Assembly: GCF_036669915.1 (NCBI RefSeq) | Contig: NC_089319.1 | Coordinates: forward strand, 12,883,971 to 12,947,970 | Reading direction: 5' to 3' | DNA: 64,000 nt | Source: Pocillopora verrucosa | Taxonomy: Eukaryota > Cnidaria > Anthozoa > Scleractinia > Pocilloporidae | In this document: positions 26,761 through 39,500 of the stretch, in pieces | Numbering within the stretch: the stretch's first letter is position 1 | Layout: each line of letters starts with the position of its first letter | The notes under the pieces: generated by a model | Databases searched by the model: none | What the model was told of the DNA's origin: nothing | The model's input: only the letters and a program-made list of their open reading frames with translations | Position numbers and translations under genes: made by a program

Positions 26761-28080
26761 ACTCCATGTTAATTATACAGCAGTTGTTTTTTGCTCTTAT
26801 TTAAATACCAGGAAGCATACTAGCTTGATTGTCAGGGGTGGGCAGGTAGGCTTTCAACGGGTTTATACTGTTTGGTTACAGGCTGGCACCCGTTGTAGTA
26901 AGAATTGATTTTAAAAATTGTATTCCTTCAATGTAGCATCAGACACACTTCTAGAGGAGCAATAAAAATAGCCCCACAGGTTTTTGCAAACCCTAAAGAA
27001 GGAGTCAGTATAAATCACCCGTTTTGCAAGGTCCTTCACTGACATTTTTTTATGACCCTACAGACATACACATGGAGTATTTAATCTCAATGAGAAAGTT
27101 AATCTATGTTGGAGGTTGAAAGCGTTTCAAGTGAACCGTGCTATTGCACTCAGATGTAGATGAGATGTTAAAAGTCAAGACCCTGTTTGACAGAGAAACC
27201 GTAGAGTGAACATAAATTTTCACACAGCAAGGGTTAGTCATCGCAACGGGCTAACGAGGAAGGGAGTTGGGGGGGGGGGGGTTGATCCTGCAAACTTCTC
27301 TCGTTTTCCCCTCTTTGACCTTGCATTTCTCGACCTCCCTGTCCCTCCCATCTTACACCGACCAAGCGGGCAATAGTATCTCTATCGTAGCATTCTACAA
27401 AGTGACGCTTAGAGTGCTGTACGCGTTTGGTAACCCAGTAGCGAGTTGTTACCGGGCGGCGGATGATGCTGAATGGTACAATTTTTGTTAAAATTTTGTT
27501 ATAGCAGGATATTGAGCGCGTACGGTATGGCGTTGACGATAGTTTGGCCGGCTCCTTCATGACACCGTCCAACAATGTTGCACGATAAAGTTTTCCTACG
27601 TGCTGCAGATAGTCATACACTTGTTTACATTTGTTCTTGAATCTTTGTAAATTACTGGATTAGACAGAAAAAAAACCATTGTAGATTAAACTTGCCCTGA
27701 AACGCCCTTGTCGAGCGCATACTGATATTTTTCAGATAGTCACCAGTTGGTTCGATAATTGTTCTTTTTTCCCTGTCGGGGTGACAATTGACCGCCCTTG
27801 ATTGTATTCTTACTAGTTCTTCGAACTGAAAAGAACAACTTTTATTTTTTTTTCTCAGTTCGTGAGCGGGCGGTATTCTACAAATCCTGCAATCTGATTG
27901 GTTCCAAGAGCGGGCAGTATTTTCCCCATCCGGCCCGCTCACAGCGGGCGGTATCCGATCCTTTTAAAAAAATGTTTCAAAGTTTTCTTGGAAGCCTTTT
28001 AAATCACCTTTTAATATCATTGCGCAAATAATGGTATTTCTGACGAATGAGTCTGCGAATAAGGCAGAAATAAATATTTT
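26761..28080. other. Intergenic region with no supported gene
   Basis: It contains a G run (27270-27281) and a small repeat with two GAGCGGGCRGTATT motifs (about 27864-27960). Open frames in this region show no family similarity and I do not treat them as genes. Confidence 0.55.
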
Positions 28081-28610
28081 GTCGGCACGAGATACGACAA
28101 GGCCTGGGCCTTAGGCCCGAGCATCATGGGTAATGATGCAGTGGTATATAAGGGAAAGTATAGCACGTGATGTCCATCTAGGCCTCAGAACCAACCGTTC
28201 ACCTCTGGCTGATGACAAATTTATTTTAGTTTGAAAACATATTTTCTTTAGCTGTGAAGCCTCGTAGGATGGGCTGCCAACTGCTCTGAGTTTGGGCCAT
28301 GGTTCCTACCCAGATTTCCTGTCATGTTTTTTCCCCAAAGGGGTTTTTTCTGGCAGGTTTTTTCTGGCCTCTATATAACCGTAGTTATGTCCTTGTAAGC
28401 GGTTGCCCATCTCTGTTAATCCAGACTTAGTGAAGTTTGCATGTTAGTAATGTATACCTTTTTTTTGTAATGTGTAAGGAATTGACTGTATATCAGGATT
28501 GTATATGGTATATCAGTTGCAAATATATGTATGTATGCATTCCCTGGGCTATATATGCCTCGGGTTGGTTCTCGGCAGGCTTGCCTAAATAAACTTATTT
28601 GGTGTACACT
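28080..28610 (+). mobile_element. Possible solo LTR
   Basis: The stretch starts TGTCGGCACGAGATACG. It has a TATATAAGG box near 28146 and an AATAAA near 28587, with GTGTACA about 20 bp later. This is the U3-R-U5 order of an LTR with TG..CA ends. No flanking duplication or internal retroelement genes are visible, so the call is weak. Confidence 0.25.
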
Positions 28611-28813
28611 ACTGTGTTACTTATTGTGTAGTGGAGACAAAATAATATGTTTTGATGAAACCTCTCTCTTTCATTTGCATTGCCCTTGTTTTCTCTACCA
28701 TCTACTCGCTCATAAATTGTTCTGTTTCTGGAGAATCTTGCCGTAATTGCAGCCCTTTATCATTCAGGTTCTTTTCGCAACCATTTGTTAGGTTTTAGAA
28801 AAAGATAAAAATT

Positions 28814-28954
28814 TTATTCACCAGCCAAGGTCGGTCCGTATTGAGAAAAACTGTGCCCTCTGACTTGTGTAGCGCCCTCGGCCTACGGCCTCGGGCGGTA
28901 TCCAAGACCTCGGGCACAATTTTTCCCAATACGAACCTCCCGTCTGGTGAATAA
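28814..28954. mobile_element. Palindromic MITE
   Basis: TTATTCACCAGCCAAGGTCG at the left is the inverse of the right end CCTCCCGTCTGGTGAATAA. The inner parts also mirror each other (CCGTATTGAGAAAAACTGTG against CACAATTTTTCCCAATACG). GC-rich inner palindromes (CCCTCGG, CCGAGG-type) fill the centre. I recognise this family as widespread in corals. Confidence 0.7.
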
Positions 28955-30834
28955 CATATATATTTTGTGTAGAAGGTCAGTGATTCTCGAATCTTTTATT
29001 GCGTGGCGACGAGTTTTATATCATTTTTTGCCGCAAAATGTGAATGGACCATTTACATTCCTTGAAAAAAGTTGCAGGTCCCAAAAAAAAATCCTGAAAT
29101 AACAGTTGCGACGTCTTTTTACCTCTAGAAGTAACGTCAACTTTAATTCATTAGGTGTACAATCGCATAGCCAATAAAATTTTCGGAATCTGATTGCCAG
29201 ACTTACAGTTCTTGTACCGTTCGGTAACCCACCAAACAACGCTCGCAAAAGCCCTGTTAATATTTAATAAATTTGAATGATTTTTTTCCCTGCCATTAGA
29301 CAACAGATTTGACGCATAAAATGAAAAAATGGGACAAAATTGCTTTTATGATCCTTATTTAACTTTAGTTGTCACAAAGTGTACCCACAGGTTTCAAAAT
29401 TGTAATTAATAAATGACAACTATATGTACCGAGAAAGAGGAGGTAGATATGACAACTGGGTGCCAAGAAGGATTTGTATAAACGTCAACTTTTACCAATA
29501 GGGAGAATAATTGAATCTGCATAATCTACACAAGCTTGATAAGCTTAAGTGGCAGAGCAAAAATTACTTTCGTTCGAACAATATCTGTAGCTTATATAGG
29601 CCAGAAATTAAAGTGATGAAAATCATTCGCAGAAAGCGATTTCTTTCAACCGCCTCGCTAGCTTCCTTGCAGATTGGGTGAACTTTGTTGGATCTATGAT
29701 ATATACAGTTTAATCTACCGTTCTGATTGGTTAATTTCTACATCAGTATGTCTCTGTTCGCGCGCTTCGCGATAGGTTCGGCGCTAAATAATTTACAATG
29801 TTCAGTTTTCTATAATAATCTACAAAACGTAGAGACATGAAGGAATTCCTTTAATCAAACTTCTTGTTTCAGTATGCTGCCCGGTTGTTCAGTCATTCAA
29901 TTTTTTTTCTCATAATTGAAATGATGTTACGAAACGTTGCGGTTTTAGTTTGTATTGTTTGAAACAGTCGCATCGTTAATTGAACAAATGTCTTCGAAAG
30001 TAAACCTGACGAAACGAGTTCAATTTTTTTGTTCTTCAGCTGCACGGACGAGAAAAAAAACTTGGTCGATTACCTCTAAGTTACCCAATCAGCCCGCGTA
30101 AAGAAGGGAAAGGTCTAAAAGCTTTTTTAAGTGATGTAAACTTTTAGATAGGAATCAGTCATCCTCAATATGACGCACTCGTCGTGTTGACATTCGAATA
30201 AAATCCATTTTGACTTAAAAGCATTTTAATTTTAAAATGAACCATTAAATTACTATTCTGCTTTAATTTTGAATCATTACTGCTTAAATATAAAGAGGCA
30301 TAAAAGCTATGCTGCTGAACTAGGAAATCCTGAGACCTCGATTACACATTTACCAAATCTTTCTGAGAAACTACTTCCTACATCTGGCTTTTTTAAGGCT
30401 GTTATGGAGGACAACTTTCAAAACAAATTGTACAGTCCAGCAAATATCATTCAAAAAATTAACAGAAGGATCTTATCATCAGAAATTTTATCTGGAACTA
30501 ACAAGGCTGTAAAGAATCTAACCCGCATCGAGATGATCATCTCCATCAATTGTTGTTTGTTTTCTATGTTTGACAATGATCAGTCGTCAGATTTCGAAAA
30601 GTAAAGCGCTTCCGACAAGTCTATTTGTTTAGTTTATGGTAATTTTTCTCTGTTTCATCTTTAAATAATTTGATTTACTGACTAAAAACGGAAATCATTT
30701 ACCGTGGGCACATCTTCCCATAAGGCATTGAAATGACGTGAAGGTGTGAAGTGTTGTTCTCTTGGGTCACAGAACATATTTCTTGCCCACCTTCCCTCAA
30801 ACTAAAGGCTTTCTGGACTTTCAGTTCATCTACG
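28955..30834. other. Intergenic region upstream of the first GPCR gene
   Basis: Nothing here is recognisable as a gene. One open frame (30269-30604, 111 codons) has a Kozak-poor start and no family signature. The 5' UTR and promoter of the GPCR gene should lie in the last few hundred bases, but no clear element is seen. Confidence 0.5.
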
Positions 30835-31779
30835 ATGGCCAATAATTTATCAGACCAAAATGAAACATTGTTCCCCTGCAATTACGATCCATCGCTTCTT
30901 CTTCAAGTACCACCCTATCTCTACTACACCTACATTGTCACAGCAGCTTTCAACGCGGTCTTTTCACTAACAGCTTCCATAGGAAACGCTCTAGTTTTAA
31001 CAGCCCTTGTAAAAACCCGAGCTCTCCACTCGCCGTCTAAAGCACTCCTTCGAAGTTTGGCTTTATCCGATCTTTTTGTCGGTTTATTTGTTCAACCCGT
31101 ATACATTGCATATTGCCTCTCTGGTGTAGTAGGAAACTCGTGGATTCGATGTACTTCCTGGATTGTCTACCCTCTTCTAAGTGATTACTTCGTAGCAGTC
31201 TCGTTTTTCACGATGATTACAATAAGCATTGACAGATTTCTGGCTTTACACCTTCGTGCCCGCTATCGTTCAGTCGTCACAATAAAAAAGGCAAACATCA
31301 CCGTGTTGTCTCTGTGGATAACCAGCTTAATCTTCCCAATTGCACGCTTACTGGCAGGAAAGATCACAATAGTTCTTTCTGTTTCATCGTTCTCACTTTT
31401 TATAGTGGTACCAACTTTTACGCACTTCAAAATTCAACGCATGCTTCGCCGACAAGAAAGGCAGGTTTTCAACCAGTTCAACCAGTTTTATCTACACAGA
31501 GAGGAAAGCTACCTGTCTATTAATAAGTACAAGAAGTCCGTTGCTGCAATGCGCTATGTTTATGTCGTTCTTATGTTGTGTTATATACCCATAACCTGTG
31601 TGGCCATTCTGTATGTCAAGAATGACTCATCCCCACTGATTCTACTGTCATTGGGTAATTTTGCGTTCACATTACTTTTCGTGAACTCTTCGTTAAACCC
31701 GATTTTGTATTGTTGGCAAATCAGGCAGGTTCGTGCAGCGATGTGGATGCTTATTAATAACTTAAATCCTTGTTGTTAA
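30835..31779 (+). CDS. Intronless class A (rhodopsin-like) GPCR, copy 1
   Basis: A single exon encodes 314 aa with seven hydrophobic segments. Hallmarks are TM1 GNALVL, TM2 LALSDLFVG, the TM3 end SIDRFLAL (DRY replaced by DRF), TM6 CYIP in place of CWxP, and TM7 NSSLNPILYCW (NPxxY). The N-terminus has Asn-linked sites (NLS, NET). The short C-terminus ends in CC, a likely palmitoylation site. The second extracellular loop is very short and lacks the usual Cys. The first in-frame ATG at 30835 is chosen as start; a longer frame exists upstream only from non-ATG codons. It belongs to an anthozoan-expanded group, distantly like amine, adenosine or melanocortin receptors. The ligand is unknown. Its nearest relative in the window is the GPCR at 47.3-48.3 kb. 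Confidence 0.9.
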   Translation: MANNLSDQNETLFPCNYDPSLLLQVPPYLYYTYIVTAAFNAVFSLTASIGNALVLTALVKTRALHSPSKALLRSLALSDLFVGLFVQPVYIAYCLSGVVGNSWIRCTSWIVYPLLSDYFVAVSFFTMITISIDRFLALHLRARYRSVVTIKKANITVLSLWITSLIFPIARLLAGKITIVLSVSSFSLFIVVPTFTHFKIQRMLRRQERQVFNQFNQFYLHREESYLSINKYKKSVAAMRYVYVVLMLCYIPITCVAILYVKNDSSPLILLSLGNFAFTLLFVNSSLNPILYCWQIRQVRAAMWMLINNLNPCC

Positions 31780-33505
31780 CCTTTAAGTTACTCCAAAAGA
31801 CATTGTGTAAGGAGTGGAGTCAGGAATGGATGAATTTCATTTAAGATCAGCAGTGTCGAACTCCTGCACGAAGGCAAAAGTATATCCTCGTCATGCCCTT
31901 CTCCCGTAAACCGCCATGCACTGCTACCGGCCTGTCCTTCAAGTTTTTCCGCAGCCCTCCCAAACCGACTCCACTCCCGGCTTTGTCAACTTACAACTGT
32001 TCTTTGGTAAGTACACGACGACTGAAATGAACTCTTTGTTACCCCGCAAAAATATTTCAAAACAGGAAAAACAGGGAAAAAAAAAGCTCTACTGGTAAGG
32101 GGTTGTACTTTTTGGTGTATTTGCTTTCTGTTCGATTTTGCAAAACATTAGAAACATTCTTCGTGTTTAGGAGAACACTGCAAAGCGCTACGTGACTAGA
32201 AAAACAATTGTGTTTCTAATGAAAATTGAAAGCTTTCAGTTACTCATTCGGCCTGAATTCTGATACGCTGAAATATTAAACAACTGTAATTGTCGAAGCT
32301 ATTTTTTCCTGACAATTATTGTAATGCGAAAACTGATCGGCCGTGTGTACAGGGAAAAATTAATTTAAATGGTATTTAGGCCATAAAGGAATATTGCCTT
32401 GTGATGCAAGAACATCTCATGACGTCTGTCTTTCAGTAAAATAAACTGTCATCTGTTTTACTGTTATTTTGTGCCAATTTGATAACTCGAGAGGAAAGAA
32501 TGGATTTAAAATCCTGATGATTTTCCACTGTATTACATTGGGCTAAAATCATCTAGTACTTGTTACATTTTACTGATTTATTTCTTATCGGTGAAGTCTG
32601 GCTCTTACAGATAAAAGTTGCCTCACACAGAAGACATTGCCCTGTCTCTATTTTTCTTCTGTTTCCCTTTCTTCTGTGTGCTAACTAATAGATGTTAAGT
32701 GTCATCCGGTGTGTTAACAAAATAGAGACCTTATAAAGCTTTCTCTTGTCAACTTTTGTCTTCTTTTTCAAACACAGCTTTTCAGCTCTGATTAAACTGA
32801 TCCCCTACTACAAATGTGAGGTGACACAAATGAGCGGGAAAAAGAGGGTTTCGTTTTGTAAGTTCTGACAATGAAAATTGCATTAGAGAATTTTCATAAA
32901 AATAACATGCTAAATCTCCTCCCTCAAAAATTATTCGCAGATACTTTGGCTAATTCCTTTCGCATCCCATTCGGTCTCATTTCAAATATGGCGATGACTC
33001 CCGTGGAGACTTGGCCCATAGAATAAAGATAAACTTATAAAACCAACCCGATAATCGCATATCCGATTGCTTCCAAGTGTATTGTTTCTGGCACTCAGAA
33101 GATCCATTTCCCGACGTCCATGCCATTCGTTATTTGTTTTTTAGCAATTACCGCTGTCCGTTAGACAGGATTTTTAATCAGTTTGTTTGGTCAAACATCC
33201 AGAGGTGCTAAGCTTATAAATTCAAGAAGCTTATAAATTCAAGAAGATATCTCCAATGGAAACATCAAAAGGAAGAAGAAAAAGTAAGGTACACTACTTC
33301 GATTTCTTTGTCACAGCCGCGTTCAAACTGGGAACGATAACGGTATCGGTATTCGTTGCACAGCGGCAGTTATTATTTTGTATGCGCTGTTTCCAGTAGC
33401 AACGCGCGCCAGACTAAAACTAAAATCAAGAGAACATAAAAGTGTGTTGGTTGTACGGTTTCTGTACTGTTTTTGTTGTATTTGTGCACCTAATAACAAG
33501 TCGAC
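31780..33505. other. Intergenic gap between GPCR copy 1 and CFAP52
   Basis: I see no gene. The last 150 bp before 33506 should hold the CFAP52 promoter and 5' UTR, including the X-box-like site given separately. A 19-bp direct repeat (AAGCTTATAAATTCAAGAA) occurs at about 33210-33247. Confidence 0.55.
33389..33403. promoter_or_regulatory. X-box-like site upstream of CFAP52
   Basis: GTTTCC-AGT-AGCAAC has a perfect right half-site (RGYAAC) and a left half-site with one mismatch to GTNRCC, with a 3-bp spacer. It lies about 100 bp before the start codon of a ciliary gene. Confidence 0.5.
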
Positions 33506-36500
33506 ATGGGTGATATAGAACCTCTCGACCTTCATGCAATCATTGGTTTTGCAGGTACGCGAAACTGTATGATATTTAGCTTCACCACAACTGTGATAGC
33601 GCTTTGTAATTTTCAGCGATCTTTCATCCTGAACTGTCATTTAGACGCTGCTAAAATTTCATTTAAATTTCATTCGCATGTTTTTGTAGGTGAGGTTCCA
33701 GGAGGTTTGCTGGTTAACAGTGACAGAGAACATCTTATCTATCCTCTTGGCAACACAATCGTCGTCGAGGAAATTAAAGAGGACAAAAAACCAGCTTCTG
33801 GTGGGAGAGGATCAGGAACCAAAGGGGGAACCAAAAGTAGGACTACCCCAGAAGATCCAAAGATGCGTCAGAAGCTGTTGTCAGGACACAAAGAAAGATG
33901 CCTGGCTGTTTCTTGTCTGGCAGTCTCCAAAAGTGGAAAATACCTTGCATCGGGTGAAAAGACTCACATGGGATTTCAGGCCGATGTTATTCTTTGGGAT
34001 TTTGAGAAGAGATCCATTAAACATACCCTGGATCCACTGCATAAAGTCAAAGTAGAAGCGCTGGCTTTTTCTCCAAATGACAAATATCTGGTGTCCCTTG
34101 GTGGCCAAGACGATGGATCGTAAGTCTATAAAAGTAGATTCTCTATGTGATTGAATTTTATCTTTGGTTTAATGTTTTCTCTAGTTTGTTTCGAACTGAT
34201 TACTAATTACATCCTTATACCTAAAGCGCGAGGGAAAATTTGATTGAACCAAGGTTGAAATTCAGTTACAGCATCTACTTTTTTCCTAGTGATAACGACA
34301 CTCTAAGTGTGAGGAAAGGCCATTTATAAAATTTGGGAGACTCTCGTTTGAAAATGTGAGACTGAGACCAAACAATTGTAGCACATAACCCCTTATCTTT
34401 GTCATAGCTTTCATCGCCTAATTGCAAGTACACTCAACGATGGGAATTTTTCTGTATTGGAGTAGTAATACTCTCTTTTGCACATATTTTTGTAAATTTA
34501 ATGCCCTCTTCATCCCATTATTTTCAAGAAATGATGAGTATTTACAGATATTTTTCAGTAATTATGATAATAGTTAGCTACTCTGGGTACCTTTTGACTG
34601 AGGCTCCTAAGCTTAAACCCCTGAAAGAAATGCAAGGCTTTCAGACTAAAATGAGCTAAACTATACAGGAAGGAGAGTACAAGCTACATCTGAGACAGTT
34701 AGAAGGATCTCAGTTTAGCAAAGGTTTACTGCTTTCTTTTAAAGGCCTTTGACCCCTGATAAAATTAGTAATGAAGAGCTTGAGCTACCAAAGAACAGGA
34801 GTTGAAAGTCAGGATAAACAAGTGTATTACATACTGTTTGGATCAGAAAAATCTTTGTACCAAAACATTATATCATTAATACCAACAACAGCCATTAAAC
34901 AAAATAACTGAGGTGACAAAAAAGACAGCTCTCAAATTGACTGAGTAGAAGCTTTTTGTGATTTCCTTCCAAACGCTTGTCAGAACCAGAGAAATTCAAT
35001 ACAAGATACTTTATGTAATCTATTTTTATACATTAAATGGAGTGATTTTTAGATTCAAATTATTTAAATAATCTCCCATGATGTATCTGAGACATTAGTA
35101 TACATATTCTCCATACAGTTTGTCATACATTTCCTAAGGTGCTGACAAAGAAAATTTTTCCCAAAGTCAGGAGCCTCTTTAGTTGGTGATCATTTCCTTA
35201 TAATATTCTCGTGATCTCACCAGTAATTTAGAGGAAATACTGTTGGGAGAAATCAGATGGTAGTCACTCCAAGGGTCAAAAGGTTACGATAAACACTGTT
35301 TATACTATTTTTCACATTCTCTATGTGATATGTCATGTTGGAACAGTGCTAAAATAATGCTCTAATCAGAATAAAGCCTTGACCATTAAAACATATTTCT
35401 TTTCCAAATTTTTTTCTTCTTTTGCTCACAGAATTGTTGTGTGGGATGTCAAGAGTGGTTCAGCTATTTGTGGAAGTGTGGCAGGTGCTCCAAGTGCAGG
35501 GACTACATTTGCAGTAGCTTATGCTAACTTGAGTGATGAGATATTTGTCACTGGTGGAGAGTAAGTACTGCTGATGCTCCTGAAATCTTTAAAGTTTTTA
35601 TGATTTGATGGTTATATGTTGGAACACTGCAGGGCTGAGAATTTGAAAGAAGACAATAGTGTTAACTATGGCCAAAAGCTATTAACCATCCTAACATCAG
35701 TATACATATACTCAATACTATTTGCCATACATTTTCTAAAGTGCTGACAAGGAGAATTTGATTATCATTCAAGGGCTTCTTTAAGTTGGTGATCATATCT
35801 TTTATTCTCATGACCTTAATGTGTGATTTAGGGGTGATATCACTAGAAGAAATTCGATTGTAGACACTCTAGATTGTAGACACCCCAATGGGCTAAAAGG
35901 TGAAAGTGACTGAACTGGATCTGAAAGTAAATAATTTGTATAACAGTAAATTGACAAAATACAGTTGAACCTGTATTAAGCGGCCCCCTATTGAGTGGTC
36001 ATCCTGTATTAAGGGGTCAGTTGTGGTAGTCCCAAATTTATTTTCCCTAAAACATTGAAGTTTTCACTTCTATTAGGCGGTCACCTCTAGTAAGCAGTCA
36101 TGGTCACCCTTAACTGACAAGTCCCAACAGTCTCTTTCTATTATCTCCCACTTTTATTGAATGGTCACCTAACATGGAACCACTCAAATAAATCAAGAAC
36201 AAGCTTTTAAGTATCTTACATCCATGTTTATCTCTCAAAATCAATGCTGTAGATGTATTTTTGAGTGAGTTTTTGTACATTGATTGATCAATTATGGCAT
36301 AAAATGGCATTTTTTGCATTTCATTTTTTTTTTTTTAAAAAACCCTATTCTGTGGAACCTTTATTAAGCGGTCACTGTGTCATTCCCCTTGGGTGACTGC
36401 TTAATGCAAGTTGGACTGTAAATACAAGGATGTAAGCCTTTGTTTATTTCACAAGACTTTTTCTTATTACATTTCCAGTAATACCTTGAGAGTTTGGGAA

Positions 36501-39500
36501 CTGGATGTTGAAAACCGTAAGATCCGTCCAACTGAAGTTGGTATGGGACAGTTAAAACGAATAGTTAAATGTATTCAGGTGAGTGATGCTAACTGTTTTC
36601 CTGTAGATAAAAGCATGTTGTGTTTGGAGCAGTCTGGCCTAAATTCATTAATTTTAACTCTACAATATGATGATTATTTAATGCTAATTTTTTATTAGAA
36701 TACTCTTAAACATTAGTTAGTGAAATGAGTGCATGCACATTTTATGCCTTGAATGTGAGAATGAAAAGTGGAACTAGAATTTGTACTCTTCTTGAGTCAT
36801 AATTCACTTTGAAGTAAGTTGCAAATTTCTCGGAATCAGATGACTTTTCAATGACAATGAAGAGAGTTCTTTGCTGAGTTGAGCTTCAAGTTAATAATGG
36901 TTTGCACTGAGAAATATGTTATTTCCACACAGGGATATGTTGCTTCAGCAGCATTGTGATGTTTTCATTAACAGGATATATTACTGTCACTCAGTGATCG
37001 TTTCCTTTAGCAAGACATTGCAGCTGTAGCTTAGAGAAAAAATTGTTCATTTGTTTGTTTGCTTTTCTCCCAAAGGTACTGTCTCCAGAATGCTTTGCAT
37101 GGAAATTGTTTTCTTTATTTTTTTTTATGTGTGGTCTTTTTATAATAACCAAAAGATACATTTTAAGTGATGCCAAATGTTTGTAACTATGAATGTAATC
37201 AGTGACATAATTTTGATTTTTTACAGATGACTGAAAATGACAGCCACTTCTATTGTGGAACTACCACAGGAGACGTTTTAGAGGTAGACAAAAATTTGCA
37301 TATTGAAGCTGATGAAAGTTTAACCTGGCAAAATAGGGATTTAACTGCATAAAAGAGCAGGGTGTATATTTCTACCATTTGAACTAATGATGAAACAAAG
37401 CCATCTTCAAGTTCGCAAAACCCTTTTATCTGAACATTTACCAAAAAGGGTTTTATGTACCCTTCCCCCTTAAACTTCATTTTTTTCATACAAATGTCTT
37501 CAAATCCTCAAATGAAATTTAAAAACTTTTTAATTTGGATAATTTATGCTTAGCCTTGAGGTTCTAATTCATTTCCTTATTTGCATGTGCTGTCAAATAT
37601 TGCAGATCAATATGACAACTAAACTTATGACTACCTATGGGCCATTGGCCAGTGAACGTCTCAGTCTTGGAGTGCTTGCTATTCGCATTCCACGGAAAGG
37701 TGAAATTCTGGTTGGATCAGGAGATGGGACAGTTGCCATCCTCAAAGTTGTTGAAAAAGATGATAAAAGAATAATCAAGAAAACTCAGTAAGCGCATTCT
37801 TATAATAATAACTTTTTTCCATCAAATTATTTAATCCATCATCCTGTCCATTTGTCATCAGTCAGTCAGTTTGTTAAAGAATACTATTACGTGGAACCCT
37901 TCTTTGAATTTATGGCAGTTTTTTGAGTGAATAAGCAGCTAACTTACTTCGTTAGTTACTCATGCAAAGAAACAGTTGGTGGCTAGATTTGGCTAAAAGT
38001 TCTTTGTATAACAGTGTGACCATATAGTCTGATCATCCAGAGTTGAGATTCCAGAGTAGACCCAGATAATAAGTTTCACTCGGGTTACTACTCACTACCC
38101 TCACCCAGATGATCACACCACACAATCACATGTTACCCCAGGTTCAAAACATTTACAGTAGAGATAAGTTTGTTCCCATTTACTAGGAAAACTTTGCTCT
38201 AAGGTTGTCATGGACACAATATTCTACCACCAGCCATGGTGTGAATGTAGTGGGGTTCACACTGGAAACCACTCAAATTTACCAATATAATCACTGGAAA
38301 GTTAGCATACATAGTCATCCAAGTTTACCTATGTTCTATCTTTCAAACCATTTTATTACCTGCTTTCTTATAATGGACCGTGTTGTTTGATTTAGATCTG
38401 TCACTGTGGATGGTGGGATAACCTCAATAGCATTGAGAGGCCAAGGACATCAGGTGTGTTCAAAACCCAGAATTATTGAAAAATTTTTAAGTCAACTCTT
38501 ATGCACTGTGAAAATGGCCAAACTTTAGGATAGAACATAATTTTTTGTATTGCACTCACAAGCACTTTTTTGTGATTACATGCAATCAATCAGTTTTGTG
38601 ATTGCCAACAAAATTGTTTCGGTAGAGTGAGGTCATTAATAGCATTGTTTTCACGGATGAAATTTGGAAACATCTTTCCCTGCCAAATATCATGGTAGCC
38701 CAAGTCTTTCTGGTGATTGAATCAAGTTAGTTAAAGCTGAGAAAGGCTGGAGATAAGTAAAAACAAATAACACAGGGATGAGGGCAGATCATCAGAAAAA
38801 AGTGGGATTGGTCTAAATACAAAAATGTGCACCTTTCCCATGTTTTACAGATTTGTATTGTATTAGCTGTTGAAGTGTTCTGAGTTGTGATGAGAATTTG
38901 ATTAATTTTGATATATTTTTACTTTTTTACCACAATGTTGGTTCAGCAGTAGTATAAAACACAATTTGTGAAAAACAGTTGGTTGAACTTCAGTGTCCAT
39001 ATGTTATTGTAGGACAGAATTAAAACTAATCTTTCCAATATTAAAATTTCTGTTAGCTTTGGTGATGCTCTTTTGATCTATATAATACTTGAAACTTAAA
39101 TTTTATACTTACATGTCCACCTTTTAAGACATTATGCACAATACAACCTCTAAGTTGTACTTGATCTTTAGGTATTTTTCAGCTTAATACTCAAAGACCA
39201 CATTTCTTCTTCAGTTCTTTGTAGGCACAAAAAACTCCCAGATTTATCTGTTCAGCTACAGTACATTTGGTGCAAAAGAGTTTGACAGGATAAAGACTTG
39301 CCACTACTCCCCTGTCACTGACATCATATTCCCTCAGTAAGCAGATTTAATGTTTGAGAAAGTAACATATAGCCCTATCCTTATGTATGGTTAGCATAAT
39401 GATTTATTTTTGCACTGTTGATGACAAAAAGAGTTGCAAACTTTGTGCCACGTTTCCCATTCCTAGTGATGGCTATCAATGTTAAACTACAAGTTCTGTA

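Noticed and set aside
27234..27620. 128-codon minus-strand frame
   Set aside because: It crosses a poly-G tract and repeat-like DNA and ends in a low-complexity Pro/Arg stretch with no family match.
30269..30604. 111-codon frame upstream of GPCR copy 1
   Set aside because: No recognisable motif, poor start context, no splice partners; length is plausible by chance in this DNA.
30751..30834. 28-residue N-terminal extension of GPCR copy 1
   Set aside because: It would start at GTG; the ATG at 30835 gives a normal short extracellular N-terminus.
33555..33689. Continuous frame through CFAP52 intron 1
   Set aside because: Good GTACGC donor and TTTTTGTAG acceptor, and the spliced frame matches CFAP52, so the read-through is a retained-intron artefact.
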